A DNA stretch of 64,000 bases from NCBI GenBank assembly GCA_020310875.1, contig CM035420.1, positions 184,886,880-184,950,879 on the forward strand, given 5' to 3'. The notes beneath the pieces are model-generated. The model saw only the letters and a program-made list of their open reading frames with translations. It ran no database searches and was not told the origin of the DNA. Below are positions 1-9,200 of this stretch, in pieces. The translations under genes were made by a program, and so were the position numbers. Each line of letters opens with the position of its first letter. Positions within the stretch are counted from its first letter, which is position 1. Source of the stretch: Ceratopteris richardii. Taxonomy: Eukaryota; Streptophyta; Polypodiopsida; Polypodiales; Pteridaceae.

Positions 1-984
1 GCCAGGACTCAAGCTTTTCTTGTCCTTGGCACCGATGTAATCAATTCTGATAATATAAATCAAGTTTCTTATGTCTCGTCCTTTATTCCTCGAGAAGTTT
101 ATGTTAAATTTAACAATTTAATGAAGGAATTTAAAGATGTGTTCCCTAAGGAACTCCCCTACGGCTTGCCACCCTCTCGTGGAAACATCGATCACAGTAT
201 AGATCTGTTTTCGGGTACCAAGCCAAAATCTCAAAACCCATACCGCCTCCCCTATGTCCAGAATCAGGAGGTGGAAAATCAAATCCAAGAGTATTTGGAT
301 AAAGGATTTATCCGCCCAAGCCAGTCTCCATGGGCAGCACCCATCCTTCTAGTGAAAAAGAAAGATGGAACTATGAGGCTGTGTGTAGATTATAGGGCGT
401 TAAACAATCTTACGATAAAGAACAAGTATCCCATGCCACTAGTCGAAGATCTTTTCGATAGTTTAAAGGGGGCTACAGTCTTTTCTAAGATTGATTTACG
501 CCAAGGTTATCATCAGATCAGAATCAAAGATGATGATATTCCTAAAACAGCCTTTCGAACAAAGTTTGGTCACTACGAGTTTTTAGTGATGCCGTTCGGG
601 TTGACAAACGCACCCGCAACATTTATGACTTTGATGAATCAAGTGCTTAAGCCGTATTTGGGAAAATTTGTTGTAGATTTTCTCGATGATATTCTGATCT
701 ACAGTTCAGATCATGAAAATCACTTAGAGCACTTGAAAAAAGTTTTTCAACTTCTTCGTGATAATAAACTTTACGGTAAAGAGTCAAAATGTGAATTCTT
801 TACCCCAGAAGTAAAGTATTTAGGTCATATTATTTCCGCGGAAGGAATCAAAGTTGACCCGGAAAAGGTCCAAGCGATTAATGGCCTGAGCCCAAGACGG
901 TTCGAGAACTACAAAGTTTTCTCGGATTGGCAGGATATTATCGGAAGTTTGTGGCTGGATATGCCAAGATTGCAGTACCTTTGA
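1..984 (+). CDS. pol: Chromovirus D pol: protease-RT linker and reverse transcriptase (partial)
   Basis: The frame is open from base 1, so the gene continues leftward beyond the window; the internal ATG at 121 is not its real start. It encodes a Ty3-type reverse transcriptase. Visible motifs are [44 protein letters not shown] and the catalytic FLDD, here in [12 protein letters not shown]. The frame is lost near 884, apparently by a 1-bp deletion: the last ~30 residues are out of frame, and the expected GYYRKF thumb segment continues in the next frame. Enzyme of cDNA synthesis inside virus-like particles. Confidence 0.85.
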   Translation, partial: ARTQAFLVLGTDVINSDNINQVSYVSSFIPREVYVKFNNLMKEFKDVFPKELPYGLPPSRGNIDHSIDLFSGTKPKSQNPYRLPYVQNQEVENQIQEYLDKGFIRPSQSPWAAPILLVKKKDGTMRLCVDYRALNNLTIKNKYPMPLVEDLFDSLKGATVFSKIDLRQGYHQIRIKDDDIPKTAFRTKFGHYEFLVMPFGLTNAPATFMTLMNQVLKPYLGKFVVDFLDDILIYSSDHENHLEHLKKVFQLLRDNKLYGKESKCEFFTPEVKYLGHIISAEGIKVDPEKVQAINGLSPRRFENYKVFSDWQDIIGSLWLDMPRLQYL

Positions 985-1235
985 CGGATCAACTCAAAGG
1001 GAAGCATCAAAAGTTAAATTGGAAAGAAGAGCAAGCAAAGAGTTTTCAAGAACTTAAACTTGCTTTAGAATCGGCCCCGGTTCTACAGATCATAGATCCG
1101 AACAAGCCTTTCCAATTAGAGACAGATGCAAGTTCATCTGCAGTAGGAGCAGTACTAAGCCAAGATGGTCGACCGATAGCTTTCGAGAGTAGAAAGCTAA
1201 GTCCTGCTCAGCAAAACTACTCTACCTATGAGTGA
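885..1235 (+). pseudogene. pol: Chromovirus D pol: RT thumb and RNase H
   Basis: Continuation of the D polyprotein after the frameshift near 884. It shows the RT thumb ([12 protein letters not shown] region) and the Ty3 RNase H start ([16 protein letters not shown], then [20 protein letters not shown]). A TGA at 1233-1235 interrupts it exactly at the conserved tyrosine-glutamate-x-glutamate segment. The downstream 1239 ORF is in the same frame, so this is a single nonsense codon rather than a domain boundary. Confidence 0.8.
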
Positions 1236-1238
1236 GAG

Positions 1239-2954
1239 ATGTTCGCTATTATAAATGCTCTAAAGAAATGGCGCCATTATCTATATGGATCAAAGCTGAC
1301 CATAGTTTTTGATCAAGAAAGCATAAAGTGGTTTGCAAACCAACCTGATCTTAGAGGTAGAAAAGCAAGATGGGCCGAACAGTTGCAAGAGTTCGATTAT
1401 GAGCTCAGGTACAGAAAAGGAAAGTTCAATGCAGTGGCAGACGCCCTAAGTCGGATGCCTATGTTGAACAATCTAAGTTTTGTACAAATTCAAAGTGAAT
1501 TTATTTCAACTTTGAAAGGAAGCTGCAAAGAGGATCCAAGCTTCATTCAAGCATGGAAAGCAGCTGAACAAGATAAACAAACTGAAGCAAGTACTTCTGA
1601 GAGAAAGTTTAAATACTATTCTCTCCAAGATGAATATTTGCTTTATAAAGGTAAGGTTTGTGTCCCAAGTATAGTGGACATACGAAATCAAGTACTTTTC
1701 GAATGCCATGATGCTCCAAGTGCAGGACATCCTGGTATTAACCGAACCTATGAGTTAGTGAAAAGACATTTTTATTGGCCTAGTTTGCATCGAGATGTGC
1801 AAAACTATGTGTCTAAGTGCCATAAATGTCAAGTAAATAAGTTTGAACGACTTAAAGTTGGAGGATTGCTGCATCCTTTGGAAATTCCCAAAGGAAAGTG
1901 GGAAAGCATTTCCATGGATTTCATTTCTGGATTACCCCGCACTCAGAAGGGCTTTGATTCAGTCTGGGTTGTAGTTGATCGATTGACTAAACTTGCTCAG
2001 TTTATACCAGTCAAGACTACTTATAAGACTCCAGAACTTGCAAAAATAATTGTAAATCAACTTTATAGACTCTATGGTCTTCCAGTAGACATAGTTTCTG
2101 ATAGAGATGCTCGATTTACAAGTCATTTTTGGCGAGCAGTCTTTAGTAGACTTGAAACTAAACTAAGTTTAAGTACAGCTGAACATCCCCAGACGGATGG
2201 ACAGACAGAGAAAGTCAATCAGATTTTGGAAGACATACTTAGAGCTTATGTTACTTCCAAACAGACTGATTGGGAAGATTATCTTCCTTTAGCTGAGTTT
2301 GCCTATAACAGTGCCAAGAATTCATCAACTGAATTTAGTCCATTCATGTTGATGTACGGTTTCCAGCCTAGGTCTCCTTATGCAGTGGGACTTCATAATG
2401 AACGAGTTCAAGCAGCTCAAGAGTTCCTTCAAGACATGAACTTTAAGCTTAAATTAGCTAAAGAAAATTTAAAGAAAGCTCAAGATCGTGCAAAGGCTTA
2501 TGCCGATCCAAAGCGAAGAGATGTTACTTTTCAGGTTGGCGATCAAGTTTATCTTCGTATTCTTGAAAGATCGGAAAAGTTCAAGACTGGTCAATGCGCC
2601 AAGTTGTCGCCTATATATTGCGGTCCTTTTCCAATCACCAAGAAAGTTGGTTTGTGGGCTTATGAATTACAACTTCCAGATGATAGTTGGATTCATCCAG
2701 TGTTCCATGTTAGTCGACTTAGGAAGAGTCTAACAGATTCAGATAATCTAGTTGGACATCAGGTCATACTTCCTATTCCAGTAAATGAAACAGTTCCTCA
2801 TGAACCTGAAAGGATACTTCGCACCCGAGATAAACGTACAAGAAGCCACTTGTATGAAGAGTGCTTAGTAAAATGGAAGGATGGAACTGAAGAAAATTCA
2901 ACATGGGAAAAAGTTTCCACAATCCAACGACGTTTTCCAGCTTTCAAGTTTTAA
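1239..2954 (+). CDS. pol: Chromovirus D pol: RNase H end, integrase, chromodomain
   Basis: 571 residues. Residues 1-75 finish RNase H (FDQESIKW, DALSRM). The HHCC zinc module follows near 150-200 (HDAPSAGHPG, then CHKCQ). The integrase core keeps its acidic triad: MDFISG, SDRDARF and the E of GQTEKVN. The GPY/F segment is represented by YCGPFPI near residue 465. The last ~50 residues (PERILRTRDKR, then ECLVKWKDGTEENSTWE) form a chromodomain, the module by which chromoviruses target chromatin. This stretch has no internal stop. Confidence 0.9.
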   Translation: MFAIINALKKWRHYLYGSKLTIVFDQESIKWFANQPDLRGRKARWAEQLQEFDYELRYRKGKFNAVADALSRMPMLNNLSFVQIQSEFISTLKGSCKEDPSFIQAWKAAEQDKQTEASTSERKFKYYSLQDEYLLYKGKVCVPSIVDIRNQVLFECHDAPSAGHPGINRTYELVKRHFYWPSLHRDVQNYVSKCHKCQVNKFERLKVGGLLHPLEIPKGKWESISMDFISGLPRTQKGFDSVWVVVDRLTKLAQFIPVKTTYKTPELAKIIVNQLYRLYGLPVDIVSDRDARFTSHFWRAVFSRLETKLSLSTAEHPQTDGQTEKVNQILEDILRAYVTSKQTDWEDYLPLAEFAYNSAKNSSTEFSPFMLMYGFQPRSPYAVGLHNERVQAAQEFLQDMNFKLKLAKENLKKAQDRAKAYADPKRRDVTFQVGDQVYLRILERSEKFKTGQCAKLSPIYCGPFPITKKVGLWAYELQLPDDSWIHPVFHVSRLRKSLTDSDNLVGHQVILPIPVNETVPHEPERILRTRDKRTRSHLYEECLVKWKDGTEENSTWEKVSTIQRRFPAFKF

Positions 2955-3184
2955 GTTGGTCCCAAATAAAGAAGGTTTTCTACTTTCAAGTTTTAAGTAG
3001 ATAAACCGATCATGTTCTTCAAGATCTAGAATATGATAAGGTTTTTTACTTTCAAGTTCTAAGTAAATAACCTGTTTGAATGAATGCATGTTCTTCAAGT
3101 TTTAGAACATGAGGCTCGGGGGTTGCCTACAGTACATATAGCTCTAATTTCCGAGGACAAAAATATTTTCCAAGGGGGGAAGAA
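2941..3184 (+). repeat. D 3' untranslated region with short direct repeats, then PPT
   Basis: Three imperfect copies of CTTTCAAGTTYTAAGT lie near 2942, 2984 and 3049; the first overlaps the end of the chromodomain coding sequence. The region ends in the polypurine tract at 3172-3184 that would prime plus-strand DNA synthesis. Confidence 0.6.
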
Positions 3185-3620
3185 TGTAATGAAGTAAGTT
3201 GGTGATCTAGGGATCCGATTGGTTCAGACAGATCTGAAATCGGATTCCGTTTGGTCATTTGTTTGTGTGGCCAAAGATCTCGAGTCTAGACTTACTGGTA
3301 GGTCATTTACTCTTGTAACCAAGTAATCCACTTAGCCTAATGGTTAAGACTCAAGGGTGTGAAGGACGAGGTCTTGGGTTCAATCCCCATGGGGTACATG
3401 GGAAGAGTATTTTGCCCAAAGAGCTCTAGAACCTTCTAGAAGCATCCACTGGACACTTGGCGCACATGTAGTTACATGGCTGACACTTGGATGATTAGCA
3501 TTCACCTGCCCAAGAAGGTAGTCCCCTGGAGAGAGCTATATATAGAGGCATTTGGTTGGGAGGAGAGTCATTCATTCATGAGCATTTCCAGTCGCTACGC
3601 TGTTGCAAATACCTAGGAAA
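3185..3620 (+). repeat. Chromovirus D 3' LTR (right end uncertain)
   Basis: It starts with TG directly after the purine tract. A TATA box (CTATATATAGAG, about 3537-3547) fits an LTR promoter. A tRNA-like block sits in U3. The terminal CA could not be fixed without the 5' LTR. Confidence 0.55.
3329..3394 (+). other. tRNA-like (Pol III box A/box B) block inside the D LTR
   Basis: TAGCCTAATGG (3333-3343) resembles box A and GGTTCAATCCC (3377-3387) matches box B, 33 bases apart. A D-arm (CTTA pairing with TAAG) and a partial T-arm can be drawn. No acceptor stem is evident, so this is a tRNA-derived relic such as a SINE-like piece, not a tRNA gene. Confidence 0.55.
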
Positions 3621-3926
3621 TAGTTCTATCATTCGTGCAACTGGTAGACTCGGGCCATTTTCCCGACCTTGCGAAGGGAGTCTAAACGCTTCTGCAAAAG
3701 CTTGGAAGGTGATAAGTGTACGGGATGGGAGGGAAGTGATCGGCCAACTCTGCTCGGTGGCAGGTGTGTTGGCGATGGCGGAAATGATCTGGGCGAAGAA
3801 TGGGTGGGACTCCACTGAATGCCAAGGCAGTTCAGCGAAGTTGTTAAGCCCACGAATGCGTAGGAACTTTCCTACGTCGGCAGGGAGTCCATCACGGAAG
3901 GCGGCGTAGTTAGCCAAAGCTTCCAT
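3576..3926 (-). CDS. Unrecognised ORF, possible gene fragment
   Basis: 116 codons starting at an ATG in a good plant context (ACCATGG, 3926). The protein begins MEALANYAAFRDG and contains SWPITSLPSRTL and ARMIELFPRYLQQ. I recognise no family. Composition is more balanced than that of the adjoining elements and the predicted protein is not low-complexity, so it could be a captured or residual host exon. Its 3' end overlaps the presumed end of the D LTR, which makes the true extent doubtful. The TIR element 4034-5387 begins about 110 bases upstream of its start. Confidence 0.3.
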   Translation of the reverse strand: MEALANYAAFRDGLPADVGKFLRIRGLNNFAELPWHSVESHPFFAQIISAIANTPATEQSWPITSLPSRTLITFQAFAEAFRLPSQGRENGPSLPVARMIELFPRYLQQRSDWKCS

Positions 3927-4033
3927 GGTGCACACAAAGACAGTAAGCACAAGCACGCAAAGCACAGGGTAAGCACACAGAGCACAAATCACACAAACAC
4001 AATAGCGATTTTTGGCGAAACAGAAAAGGTTAA

Positions 4034-5387
4034 CACTAGTGTTGTACTTGGACACTTTAGTGTCCTTGGACACTTTAGTGTCCTTGGACACTTTAGTGTC
4101 GTGAAAAAGAGTCAATGTTTGATGAATTTTTAGATTACTAGAAGAAACAATTTATAAATGTAACTATGCAACATGTTGGCATAAGGGTTGAATATTTTTA
4201 GAAAAATATAGTTTTTATTAAAGGATATAAAAATTAATATTTATTCACTAATTTTATGATTCTAATTTCAATACTGGCACAAAAATTACAGTGTTGTAAG
4301 TTAGAGGTTTTTTTTATTAAAATCATGATCTTCTTATTTTCATTGGTGTAAATGCAATAAAATCTTTTATATTAAATATGCCAACATGTTTCTATCGATA
4401 AATAGAGATTTGTAATGAATTTTACTAGGTTTATGGCATAAAATGAAGCTCATTTGTGATATGACAGTTTTATCATCTATGAATTATTTTGCAAAGTGAT
4501 GGTATGATCATGCATCATTTTTTGTTATCAAAATACTATTTGATATTATTACAACTAGAAATATTTTTTTGACAACTTAGGAGTCGAATTTCTATGTAGT
4601 TTCTTCAAGTTAAACAATACCACTGTTTTTCTATGCTAAGAAAAGGTCATTTTATGAGGAAATATTGCATATGCTACATGATTAAAGTTAACATGTTAGT
4701 TTTTTTTATATAAAATAGTTTATAATGCTTATAGAATTATTTTGATTCATAATATATACCTTATATCATTTAGAAAACCTAATTTTTTAGGATGAATTTT
4801 TGTTCTCGGTAGAGAGGATTATGGCCATTCAATGAAATATTGAGATTTTTAGTGGTATGTGAGATACATACAAAATTATTGGTTCAAAGACATGTAGCAT
4901 ATCTTTATTCTACTATATGATGGTTTTTGAGATAAAACACAAACCATTTTAGTGTTTTTATGAATCAATATCATATAGAAGGCTGCTAAAGTGTATAACT
5001 ATATAATGAGCACCCTATATTGTACTAATTTTTTTATTATAAAAATGATTTTTCTAGTTCCCAAGACTTGTCGTAAATGATTATATGACAATAAATTAAC
5101 ATTAGAAAAATGATTCCAATAGGAGGAAATTTCTTTTTATGGAGATATTTCTTGCTTCTCATATATAAGCTTACAGAAAAACAATTTTTCTCAACCAATC
5201 ATTTGTATATTTTGAGTTATCAAAAAAGGTTATTTTTTAAAATATATATTTTTTATAGAGCATATAGGTATAGATCTTTATGGCGCTTTAAGGTTTTTTC
5301 AAAATTTTATTTGATTAGTATGTGTGATTTTTTTTATTTATTAGAAAAAAGGACACTATAGTGTCCTGTTTTGGTACAACACTAGTG
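4034..5387. mobile_element. Non-autonomous TIR element (1354 bp, AT-rich)
   Basis: Exact 14-bp terminal inverted repeats CACTAGTGTTGTAC lie at 4034-4047 and 5374-5387, flanked by TTAA on both sides (4030-4033, 5388-5391), read as a TSD. The TIR begins with the palindrome CACTAGTG. Just inside are palindromes GGACACTTTAGTGTCC (three tandem copies at the left, the third ending imperfectly) and GGACACTATAGTGTCC (right). The interior is strongly AT-rich, with no ORF over ~83 codons and no transposase. The superfamily is unclear: TTAA targets suggest piggyBac-like, while the CACTA start suggests CACTA, whose TSD is normally 3 bp. Confidence 0.75.
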
Positions 5388-5391
5388 TTAA

Positions 5392-5626
5392 GTAGATGTG
5401 TTGTAGTGGAGAGCAATCAAGGATGACTAATCATCGCGCAGTATTGAAATTATAATTCTTAACTTCGGTGTTCATGCGTGAGTAGCTGGCAAGGGCAGGG
5501 CGGCTGTGGACATAATTAGTTAACAAAACACGGATATTTACAGACTTATTTTATTAAGCATGTCAAAAAAAGAAAAGAAAATAAAGAAAAGAGAACGCCA
5601 AAAAAAACGCGGCTAAGTGAAACGTT
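5392..5626. other. Unassigned 235-bp gap
   Basis: Between the TIR element and the end of element E pol. It contains an A/G-rich run (about 5565-5600). No LTR terminus or minus-strand polypurine tract for E could be found, so E appears truncated here. Confidence 0.4.
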
Positions 5627-6157
5627 TCAGTGTGGGTTAGATGTGTGTTGATACGGCCGCAGCTTTGAACCGTTGATGACTTTCGGAAGAGGTATTCCGG
5701 TCAACATAGTCAACCGAAAAGTTGCTGGGCCCACTTGTTCAGAAATCCGGTAGGGACCAAACCATCGTAACTTGAATTTGCCAACAGAGTGATTCGACTT
5801 TGCATTGTAGAAGAGTACAAGTTGTCCCACTGAAAAAATTGGAGTCTTTAGATATCGATCATGTGTTCGAGCTTGTCGTAGCTGTACTTCCTGCATAGTC
5901 AAAAAACTATGCCATCGATGCTCATCTAATTTTCTGAGTGTATCCAACCGAAATGACAGTGATTCTTCAGGTAGCAGTTTCTGAGTGATTGCTACTCGTA
6001 AACTTGGTATAACTATCTCCATCGGTGCTATTGCTTCTAATCCATAAGCAAGTTTGAAAGGGGTTAATCCTGTTGTTACCTTGTATGTAGTCCGATATGC
6101 CCATAATACTGCAGGTAGCAGTTGATCCCATCTTTCTGGTGCTTCTAAAATGAGTTT
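5627..6157 (-). pseudogene. pol: Element E integrase C-terminal half
   Basis: In frame with the upstream integrase segment after a single TGA at 6158-6160. It contains WDQLLPAVLWAYRTTYK, typical of the region after the catalytic glutamate, then LVLFYNAKSNHSVGKFKLRW and GPYRISEQVG, the GPY/F module that helps bind DNA. It ends at a natural-looking stop with no chromodomain, so E is not a chromovirus. Confidence 0.75.
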
Positions 6158-6904
6158 TCAAAGCATATTCAACAGAGTTTTGTTTGTACTCTCAGCCAAA
6201 CCATTTGCACGAGGATAATATGGTGAACTAAATTTATGTGTGACTTGAAACGAATGTGTGAGTACTTTCATTAGATTGTTGAAAAAATGAGTGCCTTGAT
6301 TTGTAACAAGTTCCAGTGGTAAGCCAAAACGTGGAAAGACATCCTTCAGTAGAAACTTAGCTACTGCAACAGCTGTGGCAGATCGTAAAGCCCAGGCTTC
6401 TGCCCATCTGGTAGCATAATCTGTACATGTCAAAATATAATGATTATTACTGAGGATTGCTGGAGGTGTAATCGGTCTAATAAAATCTAGACCCCACTTC
6501 TGGAAAGGTTCCAATGGCAAGACAGGTTGTAGAGGAAAAAGATGACGTTGCAGGGGCTGTCCAGATCTCTGACAACTATCACATTCTTTGACAAACAGTG
6601 ATACATCCTTGTACATAGTAGGCCACCAGAGACCACTTTGTAGAATTTTCCAGTGTGTTAAGTCTGCAGCAAAATGGCCACCAAAAGGAATTGAGTGAGC
6701 CAAATTAACGACTGAGTTAACTTCATGTGGTGGAATACAACGAAGTAAAACTCCAGTGTGATCTATATAGTATAATTCCCCAGCAATCAACCAAAATCGA
6801 CGACTGAAAATTGAAATTTTCCTTCGTATTGCAGGAGAAGTCTGAGTAGGAAGGTATCCATCAGTGAGGAAGGTTAAGATCTGATCATAATATGTAGATG
6901 GCAT
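6158..6904 (-). CDS. pol: Element E integrase: zinc module and catalytic core
   Basis: 248 residues. The HHCC module is HSIPFGGHFAADL followed by CDSCQ. The core begins at KWGLDFIRP (first catalytic Asp). The second catalytic site reads VTNQGTHF, with Asn where Asp is expected in the usual SDRGTHF, so catalysis is probably lost. The third site, in NGLAESTNK, keeps its glutamate. The 59 codons upstream (6905-7081) are in the same frame, so RNase H and integrase were one polyprotein. Confidence 0.8.
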   Translation of the reverse strand: MPSTYYDQILTFLTDGYLPTQTSPAIRRKISIFSRRFWLIAGELYYIDHTGVLLRCIPPHEVNSVVNLAHSIPFGGHFAADLTHWKILQSGLWWPTMYKDVSLFVKECDSCQRSGQPLQRHLFPLQPVLPLEPFQKWGLDFIRPITPPAILSNNHYILTCTDYATRWAEAWALRSATAVAVAKFLLKDVFPRFGLPLELVTNQGTHFFNNLMKVLTHSFQVTHKFSSPYYPRANGLAESTNKTLLNML

Positions 6905-7081
6905 AGGTGGGTCTGTAATTTCATCATTAGTTGGTTCAGAGACATAAATTGCCGGCGTTGTGTCATCTATACCGATCGGAGCTTCATCGGAATCTAAGCG
7001 AGACAGAAAATCTGCTAAGGCATGTGAGCTCCCTGGCCGATGAATAACTTCGTAGTCAAACTCTTGTAATAGTAGAACCCA

Positions 7082-7552
7082 TCAAGATAATCGACCTCCT
7101 AGATGCTGTTGCCGAACCAGATAAACAAGTGCAGCATGATCTATATGAAAAGTAAATTTACGGCCCAGCAAATAATGTCTGAATTTCTTGACAGAATATA
7201 CTAGACCTAGACATTCTCTCTTTGTTACAGAGTAATTCTTTTCGGCAGGGGCTAATCTTCGACTTGCATAGTACACTGGTTTGAACCACTTATCGGTTTG
7301 TTGCATTAGAACGCTTCCTATTGCTATATCTAAAGCATCAACAAACAAATGAAATGGGTGATCCCAGTCAGGAGGCTGTAAGATTAGAACATGTGTTAGT
7401 AATCCCTTTAGATGATCAAAAGCAGTTTGACAGTCCGAGGTCCAATCAAATTGTCGAGGGGTCTTGGTTATCAATCGGTTTAGTGGTATTGCCAAATGAG
7501 CAAGCCACCGCAGGTGCCGACCATGCCATCTTACTTGGCCCATAAAGCGCAT
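7082..7552 (-). pseudogene. pol: Element E RT thumb and RNase H
   Basis: Starts just after a 1-bp frameshift (near 7575) within the PTTPKEVMRFMGQ region. The RNase H signature LFVDALDIAIGSVLMQ keeps the first catalytic Asp; ASRRLAPAEKNYSVTKREC and FHIDHAALVYL follow. It ends at a TGA at a position where a conserved arginine (LSRW-type) is expected; the frame continues into the integrase. Confidence 0.8.
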
Positions 7553-7559
7553 TACTTCC

Positions 7560-9191
7560 TTAGGTGTAGTGGGCAGGTGCTTCTAACACAGCTGTGATTT
7601 TATCTGGATCCACCTGTATGCCCTGTGCAGATACAATGTGACCAAGTATCTTTCCACATGAAACCGCAAACACGGATTTGTTTGGGTTTAAACAGAGTCT
7701 GTATTCTCTGCACTTTTCAAAGCAGCACCGTAAATGGAGCAGGTGTGCTATCATCTTACCGAAAATTGAAAAATCGTCAAGATATACTTGCATAAAAGAG
7801 GTAAGGTAAGGAGAAAATATTTCCTGCATACACCTTTGGAACATACTTGTAGCATTCCTTAATCCAAACCACATAATAGTACATGCAAAAACACCCCAGT
7901 TGGTAATGAAGGCGGTCTTCGGTATATCCTGTTCAACCATTCTAACTTGATTATACCCACTGTACCCATCTAAGAATGAATACATTTCGTGTCCTGCTAC
8001 TCTATCAAGCATTGTGTCAAGAAAAGGGAGCGGAAATGGATCAGGCACTGTAGCTGCGTTCAGTTTCCGATAATCTACACATATTCGTAACTGCTTATTC
8101 TTTTTAGGGACAATAACAAGTGGTGAGATCCATTCAGCATGTTCTACTGGTACAATAAATCTGACTTTGAGTAGCCTATCAAGTTCTGCCTTTACCTGTG
8201 ATGCGTAGTTTGGATTCATCCGGTAGCTGGGTTGCTTAAGTGGTTTTGCTTCCGGCTTCAGCATAACCGTGTGTTGATAGATGCGCGGATCCAAACCCTT
8301 CATATCTTTGTAATCCCATGCAAATACATCAGAAAATTCTCGAAGTAGTTGGATTAGATCTGCTTGAAATAATTCTGGTAAGCTCTCTTTTATCTTAACA
8401 AGTCGTGGATTTTCTTCATCACCTAAATTGTAAGTGGTCAGTTGATCTTCTGGAACATAAAATTGTCGAGGATTTTCTGTATTCTCAGCTGGCTTAAACA
8501 GTTGTTGTAGATCAGCGTCATCTATGCTAGCCTTATCTTCCTTCATATCTTTTTCTGTTACAGTCATCACCGTACAAACTGAAGGATTCCAATTATCTAC
8601 AACAGATTGTAGATCAATAGTTCCTAGGGAGATCAAGTCAATGTTATTTTTCAGAAACTCTTCTTCTTCATCATCTGACGACGCATCTAGCATATGGACT
8701 GGTTCTGCAAAATACGGTCTAGCATGCAACTCGCAAGGTTGTATAGCATCTAATTTTACAATGTAATTACGATTATTGTCTTTGAAAGTGAGTTCCTGTG
8801 CAGACCAATCTTGTATCACCTTAGCGTGCTTCAGCCAAGGTCGGTCGAAAAGAAGATTATAATCAAGGGTGGATTCCGGTAATTCTAGTATGACAAAGGT
8901 CATCTTAAATGTTGTACCTTGTAAAGTTATTGGTACATTTCGTACAAGTCCTACGGGATGGACTCTTGACTGGCCGGCCATTCTCACAAAAAACTGAACT
9001 GGTTCGATGTTGGTCCACCCTAACTTTTTACACAGTGCAGCAGTAGCAATGTTGACACAAGATCCTCCATCAATTAGTACATGTGTGATTTTATGATTTT
9101 CATACCATACCGTAATTAAAGGAACTGAACGATCGACCGTAGAATCAGGTTCCGGTTGCACTGTTGTCGTTGCTTGAATACAAGAAGGCAC
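7560..9191 (-). CDS. pol: Element E protease and reverse transcriptase
   Basis: 543 residues. The retropepsin lies near 35-150: the active-site motif reads LIDGGSCVNIA, with D-G-G in place of D-[ST]-G, and the C-terminal motif is NLLFDRPWL. The RT spans about 325-540, with ISPLVIVPKK, CVDYRKLNAATV, LDGYSGYNQV, FGLRNATSMFQ (altered from the usual [10 protein letters not shown]) and the intact catalytic YLDD in QVYLDDFSIF. The upstream gag ORF is in frame, separated by one TAG at 9201-9203. Confidence 0.85.
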   Translation of the reverse strand: MPSCIQATTTVQPEPDSTVDRSVPLITVWYENHKITHVLIDGGSCVNIATAALCKKLGWTNIEPVQFFVRMAGQSRVHPVGLVRNVPITLQGTTFKMTFVILELPESTLDYNLLFDRPWLKHAKVIQDWSAQELTFKDNNRNYIVKLDAIQPCELHARPYFAEPVHMLDASSDDEEEEFLKNNIDLISLGTIDLQSVVDNWNPSVCTVMTVTEKDMKEDKASIDDADLQQLFKPAENTENPRQFYVPEDQLTTYNLGDEENPRLVKIKESLPELFQADLIQLLREFSDVFAWDYKDMKGLDPRIYQHTVMLKPEAKPLKQPSYRMNPNYASQVKAELDRLLKVRFIVPVEHAEWISPLVIVPKKNKQLRICVDYRKLNAATVPDPFPLPFLDTMLDRVAGHEMYSFLDGYSGYNQVRMVEQDIPKTAFITNWGVFACTIMWFGLRNATSMFQRCMQEIFSPYLTSFMQVYLDDFSIFGKMIAHLLHLRCCFEKCREYRLCLNPNKSVFAVSCGKILGHIVSAQGIQVDPDKITAVLEAPAHYT

Positions 9192-9200
9192 AGGACTGAA

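Larger units (their letters stand above)
1..3620 (+). mobile_element. Ty3/Gypsy chromovirus 'D', 5'-truncated by window edge
   Basis: Order RT, RNase H, integrase, GPY/F module and C-terminal chromodomain identifies a chromovirus. The gag and protease part and the 5' LTR lie left of the window. A purine tract at 3172-3184 is followed by TGTAATG at 3185, taken as the 3' LTR start. The LTR end is uncertain (3620 is a guess) because no second LTR is available. One frameshift and one in-frame stop make this copy non-autonomous. Confidence 0.85.

Noticed and set aside
3329..3394. Functional tRNA gene
   Set aside because: Boxes A and B and D/T arms are present, but no acceptor stem or clear anticodon arm.
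5110..5361. 83-codon ORF in the TIR element as a transposase remnant
   Set aside because: Composition is that of AT-rich DNA (Phe/Tyr/Leu/Lys), with no transposase motif.
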